Part shown: piece after piece, positions 1 to 5,304 of the stretch
How the letters are laid out: the number at the start of each line of letters is the position of its first letter
How positions within the stretch are numbered: the stretch's first letter is position 1
Assembly: GCA_019751475.1 (NCBI GenBank)
Contig: JAIENH010000496.1
Location: 1-5,304, forward strand
Length of the DNA stretch: 5,304 nt
Direction: 5' to 3'
Source: Cyclobacteriaceae bacterium
Lineage (GTDB): Bacteria; Bacteroidota; Bacteroidia; Cytophagales; Cyclobacteriaceae
Position numbers and translations under genes: made by a program
Notes under the pieces: model-generated
Database searches by the model: none
Told to the model about the DNA's origin: nothing
What the model saw: only the letters and a program-made list of their open reading frames with translations

Positions 1-1
1 G

Positions 2-3000
2 GTGAGTTATGCCGCCGGCGCACGTTTCCTTCAGCTTATGGGAGGAGTGTGCTTGTCGTTCTATGACTGGTATTGTGACTTGCCGCCGGCATCTCCAGAG
101 GTATGGGGTGAGCAAACAGATGTTGCTGAAAGCGCAGATTGGTTTCATTCTAAATTCGTGGCCACGGTTGGTTCTAATGTATTAATGACCCGCACTCCCG
201 ATGCTCACTTTTTGGTGGAAGCACGGCATCGTGGAGCTAAAGTGGTTGTTTTTTCTCCGGATTTTGCACAGGTTTCTAAAATTGCCGATGAATGGATACC
301 GATTCATCAAGGTCAAGACGGTGCTTATTGGATGGCCGTAGGACATGTCATTCTTAAAGAATTTTATGTAGACAAACAAATTCCTTATTTTGTCGATTAT
401 GTAAAGAAATACAGTGACGCACCATTTTTGGTGACTCTAGAAAAAAACGAAGAGGGCAATTATACAGCGGGTAAATTACTGAGAGCCGGTGAAAAGGAAG
501 ATTTAAGCACAATAGATAATGCCGATTGGAAATTATTGGTATTGGATAATATCTCACAAGAGCTTGCCGTCCCAGGTGGAACAGTTGGACATCGCTGGCA
601 AGAGAAAAAAGGACAGTGGAACTTAAAATTAGAAGATTCAATCACCGGCAAAGCCATTGATCCCGCTATTTTTCTTGGAGACATGGCTGACGCAAGTGTG
701 CCTTTGGCATGCCAGGACTTTTCAGTTGGTACCGATGGTAGAGTAAGTGTTAGAAATGTTCCTGCGAAAACAATTGAAACGGCCACGGGTAAAGTACTGG
801 TTACCACTGTGTTTGAGATAATGCTTGCGCAGTATGGAGTGCCTCATGGTCAAGAAGGCGAATATCCTGAGGATTATGATAATTATTGTTTGCCTTACAC
901 ACCGGCTTGGCAAGAACAATTTACCGGTATTAAAGCATCTATTGTTGTAAAATTTGCCAGAGAGTGGGCTACAACGGCTGCGCAAACAAAAGGCAAATGC
1001 AGCATAATTATTGGTGCCGGTGCCAATCACTGGTATCACAATAACCTAATATACAGAGCCTGTATTATGCCTCTTATATTCTGTGGTTGTGTTGGTGTTC
1101 CAGGCGGTGGCTTAAATCATTATGTCGGTCAAGAAAAACTTGCTCCGCAGGCATCCTGGGGACCAATCGCCTTTGCCGGCGACTGGGGTGGTCCACCCAG
1201 ATTGCAAAATGCTCCCTCTTTCCATTATATGCATTCAGATCAATGGCGCTATGACCGTGAGTTTTCAGAAATGTGCCCGGTGTCCAGCGCCGGCAATCCT
1301 CTTGCTCATGGGCATACTGCCGATAAACAAGTAATGGCGGTGCGCAATGGCTGGTTGCCGTGTTATCCTCAATTCAACAAGAGTTCTCTTGCCTTAGTTG
1401 ACGATGCCCAAACCTCAGGTGCAACAACAAATGAAGCCATCAGTGAATATGTAGTAAATGAACTTAAACAGAGAAAACTCAAGTTCTCTATGGAAGATCC
1501 CGATGCTCCTGAATGTTTTCCAAGAGTATGGTACATCTGGCGTGGCAACGCGCTTTTATCTTCTGCTAAAGGGCATGAATACTTTCTCAAACATTATCTT
1601 GGCACACACAATAACGCTATAGCTGATGAAGCGGCCCAAGATCTGGTAAAAGAAGTGACCTGGCATGACAAATTAGAGCTGGGAAAAATGGATCTCATTG
1701 TTGATCTGAACTTCCGTATGGATTCCTCCGCTCTTTACTCGGATATAGTGTTGCCGGCAGCAACCTACTATGAGAAGAACGATTTAAGCACCACGGATAT
1801 GCACAGTTTTATTCATCCGTTACAGGCGGCTGTTCCTCCTTGCTGGGAATCCAAAAGTGATTGGGACATATTTAGAGGTCTGGCTTTTGAGACGGCGCAA
1901 TTAGCCAAACAATATTTTAACGCTCCGGTAAAAGATGTGTTAACGTGGCCGCTCATGCATGATACTGTGGCTGAAATTGCCCAACCCACAATGAAGAATT
2001 GGATTACCGGAGAGTGCGAAGCTATTCCTGGTAAAACCATGCCAAATATAAAAGTGGTCGAAAGAGATTATCCGAATCTGTATAACAAGTTTATTTCTTT
2101 GGGACCCAATTTTCGCAATAACGGACTTGCCGTTCATGGAACCCACTATGATATTGATGATCTCCATGATCTGTACATAAAGGATAATCCGGTAGAATCT
2201 TGGGGCGGCAAGACCTATCTTTCTTTAAAAGACGATGTTTCTGTTTGCAATGCCATACTTCATTTTGCCGCTGAAACTAATGGCGAGTGTGCCTACCGGG
2301 CTTTTGAAGCGGAGTCGATCAAGACAGGTATAGACCATACACATTTAGCTAAAGACACTAGAAGTGTACGTTATACCTTTACCGATTTGATGGCTCAACC
2401 AAGAAGAGTTCTGACCACGCCCTACTGGACTGGTATTACCAATGGTGAACGCACTTATTCGGCGTATTGCCAAAATGTTGAAGAACAAATTCCCTGGAGA
2501 ACCCTAACCGGTCGCCAGCATATGTATTTAGATCATGAGGCTTATATTGCTTTTGGTGAAAATATGCCAACGTATAAACCGCGTGCGGATAGGCATGCAA
2601 CCGGTGATCTGGAAAAAACTAAGACAGGCGGAGATTCATTGATACTTAACTATTTGACTCCGCATGGTAAATGGCATATTCATTCAACGTTCGGCGATAC
2701 ACTGAGGATGAAAACTCTCTCTCGCGGACTTGAGCCAATCTGGCTGAATGATAAAGATGCGGCATCAATTGGAATCGATGATAACGACTGGGTTGAGGTT
2801 GTAAACGATCATGGTGTACTCTGCACGAGAGCCTGTGTTAGCGCTCGCATACCACGCGGTATTTCTTTTATCTATCATGCTCCGGAACGTACCGTTTCTG
2901 TGCCAAAGTCGAAAGAGCGAGGCTTCAAAAGAGCTGGTGGACATAATAGTTTAACAAGGGCCAGGCTTAAGCCATTATTTATGGTAGGCGGCTACGCCCA

Positions 3001-3091
3001 GTTTACCTATGCTTTTAACTACTGGGGACCAACCGGGGTTAATCGCGATACGTTCGTTGTAGTTAAAAAACTCGACCAGTTGGTCTGGTAA
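2..3091 (+). CDS. narG: Respiratory nitrate reductase alpha subunit NarG (5'-truncated by window edge)
   Basis: NarG is the catalytic subunit that reduces nitrate to nitrite at Mo-bisMGD on the cytoplasmic face of the membrane. The visible 1029 residues align from about residue 200 of E. coli NarG (1247 aa) nearly to its end, so about 200 N-terminal residues, including the His/Cys FS0 cluster motif, lie upstream. The GTG at position 2 is an internal Val codon, not a start. Visible landmarks, numbered from that codon: YDWYCDLPPASP at 21-32, where Asp22 matches the Mo-ligand Asp222 of E. coli; GSN and TRTPDAHF at 57-70; GAGANHWYH at 338-346; CGCVG with PGGG at 361-370; YSDIVLPAATYYEK from 579; the C-terminal molybdopterin dinucleotide-binding domain from about 880, beginning with TPHGKWHIHST at 886-896; and NRDTFVVV near the end. 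It stops with TAA, slightly shorter at the C-terminus than the E. coli protein. No frameshift or internal stop is seen. A Nitrobacter-type nitrite oxidoreductase (NxrA) is the main alternative, less likely in this gene order. Confidence 0.97.
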   Translation: MSYAAGARFLQLMGGVCLSFYDWYCDLPPASPEVWGEQTDVAESADWFHSKFVATVGSNVLMTRTPDAHFLVEARHRGAKVVVFSPDFAQVSKIADEWIPIHQGQDGAYWMAVGHVILKEFYVDKQIPYFVDYVKKYSDAPFLVTLEKNEEGNYTAGKLLRAGEKEDLSTIDNADWKLLVLDNISQELAVPGGTVGHRWQEKKGQWNLKLEDSITGKAIDPAIFLGDMADASVPLACQDFSVGTDGRVSVRNVPAKTIETATGKVLVTTVFEIMLAQYGVPHGQEGEYPEDYDNYCLPYTPAWQEQFTGIKASIVVKFAREWATTAAQTKGKCSIIIGAGANHWYHNNLIYRACIMPLIFCGCVGVPGGGLNHYVGQEKLAPQASWGPIAFAGDWGGPPRLQNAPSFHYMHSDQWRYDREFSEMCPVSSAGNPLAHGHTADKQVMAVRNGWLPCYPQFNKSSLALVDDAQTSGATTNEAISEYVVNELKQRKLKFSMEDPDAPECFPRVWYIWRGNALLSSAKGHEYFLKHYLGTHNNAIADEAAQDLVKEVTWHDKLELGKMDLIVDLNFRMDSSALYSDIVLPAATYYEKNDLSTTDMHSFIHPLQAAVPPCWESKSDWDIFRGLAFETAQLAKQYFNAPVKDVLTWPLMHDTVAEIAQPTMKNWITGECEAIPGKTMPNIKVVERDYPNLYNKFISLGPNFRNNGLAVHGTHYDIDDLHDLYIKDNPVESWGGKTYLSLKDDVSVCNAILHFAAETNGECAYRAFEAESIKTGIDHTHLAKDTRSVRYTFTDLMAQPRRVLTTPYWTGITNGERTYSAYCQNVEEQIPWRTLTGRQHMYLDHEAYIAFGENMPTYKPRADRHATGDLEKTKTGGDSLILNYLTPHGKWHIHSTFGDTLRMKTLSRGLEPIWLNDKDAASIGIDDNDWVEVVNDHGVLCTRACVSARIPRGISFIYHAPERTVSVPKSKERGFKRAGGHNSLTRARLKPLFMVGGYAQFTYAFNYWGPTGVNRDTFVVVKKLDQLVW

Positions 3092-3106
3092 AAAGGCGGC
3101 AAGATT

Positions 3107-4600
3107 ATGGATATTCGAGCACAAGTCGCAATGGTCTTCCACCTTGATAAATGTATTGGTTGTCACACGTGTAGTGTGTCATGCAAAAACGTTTGGACAG
3201 ATCGTGAAGGATCTGAGTACATGTGGTGGAATAATGTGGAAACCAAGCCGGGAACAGGATTTCCCACGCTCTGGGAAGATCAAGAGCATTTTAAGGGGGG
3301 CTGGAAAGTAAACGGTAACGGTAAGCTTTCACTGCGCAGTCAAAATAAGATAGATGCCTTTCTTAAACTTTTCTATAACCCTAACCAACCCGGATTGGAA
3401 GATTATTACGAGCCTTGGACCTATAAATACCAAGACTTATTTGATGCTCCAGAGTCTGATGATCAACCTACCGCTATTCCTGTTTCTTTAATAACAGGAG
3501 AGTACACTGACATTGCGGCTGGTCCAAACTGGGATGATGATCTCTCCGGTTCACCACTTTATGCCGAAAACGATATAAATTTAGAGGGACTGAGTGACGA
3601 GGAACGGGAACAACTTTTTGAAATTGAGCGCGTGTCGATGTTCTACCTGCCGCGCATGTGTAACCATTGCGCTAATCCAAGCTGTGTTGCCGCTTGCCCA
3701 TCGGGGGCGCTGTATAAACGCGGAGAAGACGGAATTGTTCTAATTAATCAGGACGCTTGTAAAGGCTGGAGAGCTTGTATATCTGCTTGTCCATATAAAA
3801 AAATCTACTACAACTGGAAAACAGGTAAGTCAGAGAAATGCATTCTTTGTTATCCAAAATTGGAGACCGGGCAAGCGCCAAATTGTTTTCAATCATGCGT
3901 AGGGCGAATTAGATACTTAGGTGTTCTGCTTTATGATGCCGATCGCTTGGCCCAAGCAATGTCGGTGCCGGAGCACGCTTTGGTGGAATCACAGCGTTCT
4001 ATAATATGTGATCCTAATGATCCAAAAATTATTGAACAGGCCAGAAAAAATGGCATTAGCGAAGAGTTTATAGACTCAGCTCAAAACTCTCCCATATGGA
4101 AGTATGTAATGGAATGGAAGCTGGCTTTGCCGCTTCATATCGAATATCGCACCATGCCTATGCTTTTTTACGTGCCACCACTATTGCCGGTTATGGGTAA
4201 AATTGAAGACGGTGTTTACGAACATCAAAATAAAGATTTTTTTGCTGATTTGCATAAAGCAAGAATACCGGTCAAGTATTTATCTAAGCTATTCAGCGCA
4301 GGTAACGAAGAAATCGTAGAAAACGTTCTGAAAAAACTGATGGCGGTTCGTTATTACAAGCGTTCATTTGACATAGGTGATGTTGACGTGGTCACCATCT
4401 CTAAAGTAATGAGAGAAGCTAATCTATCTCCAGAGCAAGCAGAAGAAATTTACAATCTTACGGCATTGGCAACGGTGTATGACCGTTATGTAATGCCGCC
4501 ACTTCAACGCGAAGAAGCAATGGAGGGCACATGCAGCCCGGAAATGTGTAAAGGATCTTGCGGGCTTGGAAAGAATGTATCGCTAGAGAGGGGACCCTAA
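3107..4600 (+). CDS. narH: Respiratory nitrate reductase beta subunit NarH
   Basis: NarH is the electron-transfer subunit, carrying electrons from the NarI hemes to NarG through one [3Fe-4S] and three [4Fe-4S] clusters. The 497-residue protein is complete and close to E. coli NarH (512 aa). All four cysteine groups are present: C16/C19/C22/C26 in CIGCHTCSVSC; C185/C188/C193/C197; C218/W221/C224/C228 in CKGWRACISACP; and C245/C248/C260/C264. Trp221 stands where a fourth Cys would be, as at Trp220 of E. coli, which predicts the [3Fe-4S] cluster. The middle and end carry the NarH-typical PNDPK, MEWKLALPLH and EYRTMPM stretches. The C-terminal tail adds a CX4CX3C group (C476, C481, C485). The ATG start lies 15 bases after the narG stop, with a weak AAAGG-type ribosome site at 3092-3096, and its first residues align with the E. 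coli N-terminus. There is no signal peptide, as expected for a cytoplasmic subunit. The stop overlaps the narJ start. Confidence 0.98.
   Translation: MDIRAQVAMVFHLDKCIGCHTCSVSCKNVWTDREGSEYMWWNNVETKPGTGFPTLWEDQEHFKGGWKVNGNGKLSLRSQNKIDAFLKLFYNPNQPGLEDYYEPWTYKYQDLFDAPESDDQPTAIPVSLITGEYTDIAAGPNWDDDLSGSPLYAENDINLEGLSDEEREQLFEIERVSMFYLPRMCNHCANPSCVAACPSGALYKRGEDGIVLINQDACKGWRACISACPYKKIYYNWKTGKSEKCILCYPKLETGQAPNCFQSCVGRIRYLGVLLYDADRLAQAMSVPEHALVESQRSIICDPNDPKIIEQARKNGISEEFIDSAQNSPIWKYVMEWKLALPLHIEYRTMPMLFYVPPLLPVMGKIEDGVYEHQNKDFFADLHKARIPVKYLSKLFSAGNEEIVENVLKKLMAVRYYKRSFDIGDVDVVTISKVMREANLSPEQAEEIYNLTALATVYDRYVMPPLQREEAMEGTCSPEMCKGSCGLGKNVSLERGP
4585..4593 (+). promoter_or_regulatory. Ribosome binding site of narJ, inside the end of narH
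   Basis: The purine run AGAGAGGGG ends six bases before the ATG at 4600 and lies wholly within the last codons of narH. It fixes the narJ start at 4600 rather than at the in-frame TTG at 4558. Together with the TAATG stop-start overlap it suggests translational coupling of narJ to narH; that coupling is inferred from layout. Confidence 0.7.
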
Positions 4601-5139
4601 TGCTTAAGATGAAACGTCCAAAGACAAAGGCATTAGCACTGATTGCCAATTTGCTGGAGTATCCATCTCCTGAATTTACTGCCGTGCTTGATTCGTCGTG
4701 TAAGATGCTTTCTGCCTTTTATCCTGAATCCGGCAAGCATCTTGAGGCATTACAAAGGGAATTAGCAAGACTAAGCCAGGGAGAGATTGAAGAAGTTTTC
4801 ACTCGTACTTTCGATCTTGCTCCAATTTGTACTCCTTATTTGAGTTCTTATATCTGGGGTGATGAAAATTATGAGCGCGGATCGTTAATGCAGGAGCTGA
4901 GCAATCGATACAACCAGCTTGGACTGCCACTTAATGGAGAACTACCTGATCATCTGAAAGTCGTGCTCAATAACTGCCAATATTTAGAGGAGGAGGAAGT
5001 TAAGGAGCTAAGTCAATATGTGCTAATTCCGGCTCTTAAAGAAATGCAGGCATCCTTAGATTCGAACAATAATCCATATCGTCATTTGCTTCAAGCAATA
5101 TCATCGGTCTTAGATTCTCATCCACCAAGGGAAAGTTAA
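4600..5139 (+). CDS. narJ: Nitrate reductase assembly chaperone NarJ (delta subunit)
   Basis: NarJ is a cytoplasmic chaperone of the NarJ/TorD/DmsD family. It binds apo-NarG, allows Mo-cofactor and FS0 insertion, and delays membrane docking until NarGH is mature. The ATG at 4600 gives 179 residues. I prefer it to the upstream in-frame TTG (4558) because it has a good ribosome site, overlaps the narH stop, and matches the usual NarJ beginning (LIANLLEYPSPEF). Family features seen: the helix-rich N-terminus; TFDLAPICTPY at 70-80; an aromatic-Gly-acidic element followed by YERGSLM from 91; and ELPDHL at 114-119, the most conserved NarJ signature and present in E. coli NarJ. It is shorter than E. 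coli NarJ (236 aa) and ends soon after the last conserved helix, so it lacks the C-terminal extension; the length resembles NarJ of Bacillus and other non-enteric bacteria. No cofactor motif is expected and none is seen. Its place between narH and narI is the standard one. Confidence 0.95.
   Translation: MLKMKRPKTKALALIANLLEYPSPEFTAVLDSSCKMLSAFYPESGKHLEALQRELARLSQGEIEEVFTRTFDLAPICTPYLSSYIWGDENYERGSLMQELSNRYNQLGLPLNGELPDHLKVVLNNCQYLEEEEVKELSQYVLIPALKEMQASLDSNNNPYRHLLQAISSVLDSHPPRES
5127..5132 (+). promoter_or_regulatory. Probable ribosome binding site of narI
   Basis: AAGGGA lies nine bases before the ATG at 5142, inside the last codons of narJ. It supports that ATG as the narI start, two bases after the narJ stop, and suggests coupled translation. 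Spacing is slightly long but acceptable. Confidence 0.5.
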
Positions 5140-5141
5140 TC

Positions 5142-5304
5142 ATGTGGAATAATTTCTTATTCATTGCTCTGCCTTATATAGCACTTGCCGTATGTGTCAT
5201 TGGTACGGTGTTTCGTATACGCTATATGCCGTTGAGTAATTCTGCTCTCTCATCGCAATTCCTTGAAAGCAAGACCTTAATGTGGGGGTCGCTGTTTTGG
5301 CATC
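5142..5304 (+). CDS. narI: Respiratory nitrate reductase gamma subunit NarI, cytochrome b (3'-truncated by window edge)
   Basis: NarI is the membrane subunit that oxidises quinol and anchors NarGH; it binds two b hemes through four histidines. Only the first 54 residues are in the window, and the reading frame is still open at the end. Translation from the ATG gives MWNNFLFIALPYIALAVCVI and onward: a hydrophobic first membrane helix at about residues 5-24, followed by the basic RIRY, then a polar loop (SSQFLESK) and the start of the second helix (LMWGSLFWH). The segment aligns without gaps to E. coli NarI with a two-residue offset: PYIA (11-14) matches PYIA (13-16), SSQ matches SSQ, and His54 falls on E. 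coli His56, a ligand of the proximal heme bP. The other three heme histidines lie beyond the window. The start is two bases after the narJ stop. A full-length protein of about 225-250 aa is expected from the family. Confidence 0.93.
   Translation, partial: MWNNFLFIALPYIALAVCVIGTVFRIRYMPLSNSALSSQFLESKTLMWGSLFWH

Noticed and set aside
2..4. GTG at position 2 as the start of narG
   Set aside because: It aligns with an internal Val in the conserved (M)VSYAAGAR region of NarG; about 200 residues including FS0 must lie upstream, and position 1 is the last base of the preceding codon.
182..2167. Open frames of 63-115 codons on the - strand across narG, and a 70-codon + frame at 1122-1334
   Set aside because: They lie wholly opposite or out of frame within a strongly conserved NarG coding region, show no recognisable domain, and have no ribosome site or operon context. 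They are shadows of narG.
3074..3085. Inverted repeat GACCAGTTGGTC near the narG stop as a terminator or processing hairpin
   Set aside because: The stem is only four usable pairs with a four-base loop, lies in coding sequence, and has no following T run. A terminator here would also cut the operon.
4375..4396. Inverted repeat GGTGA...TCACC inside narH as an operator
   Set aside because: Five-base arms within conserved coding sequence are expected by chance, and no promoter or start follows.
4558..4599. narJ starting at TTG 4558, adding 14 residues
   Set aside because: The extension overlaps narH, has no homology to NarJ N-termini, and the ATG at 4600 has the better ribosome site and the typical stop-start overlap.
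2975..4649. Minus-strand open frames at 2975-3166 and 4458-4649 spanning the narG-narH and narH-narJ junctions
   Set aside because: Both are short, cover coding sequence of recognised genes on the other strand, and their translations resemble no family I know.
4987..5020. GAGGAGGAGG and AAGGAG runs in narJ followed by an ATG at 5018, as an internal start
   Set aside because: The out-of-frame ATG meets a stop after one further codon; the purine run simply encodes the four Glu residues at about 131-134.

Overview
The window is a gapless stretch of a narGHJI operon for a membrane-bound, cytoplasm-facing respiratory nitrate reductase. All genes lie on the + strand. The order is narG (5' end missing), narH (complete), narJ (complete) and narI (first 54 codons only). 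There is no non-coding stretch longer than 15 bases and no RNA gene, mobile element, repeat array or CRISPR. The operon promoter, any FNR or NarL sites, and the end of narI lie outside the window.

Layout: 2-3091 is the molybdopterin subunit NarG without roughly its first 200 residues, so the N-terminal FS0 iron-sulfur motif is not visible. A 15-base gap leads to the four-cluster iron-sulfur subunit NarH (3107-4600). The narH stop and narJ start overlap by one base (TAATG). NarJ (4600-5139), the assembly chaperone, is followed after two bases by narI (5142 to the window end), which runs out on the histidine that matches the first heme ligand of E. coli NarI.

How the genes work together: NarI takes electrons from quinol through two b hemes, NarH passes them along its iron-sulfur clusters, and NarG reduces nitrate to nitrite at Mo-bisMGD. 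NarJ is not part of the final enzyme; it holds apo-NarGH for cofactor insertion and membrane attachment.

Organism: a bacterium able to respire nitrate, with moderate base composition (mid-40s percent G+C by eye). The proteins match E. coli NarGHJI along their length, but several local sequences, the short NarJ and the NarH tail are not of the enterobacterial kind. A proteobacterium outside the Enterobacteriaceae is my best guess, but the window does not settle the phylum. I see no undescribed system here; the findings are modest variations on a well-known operon.
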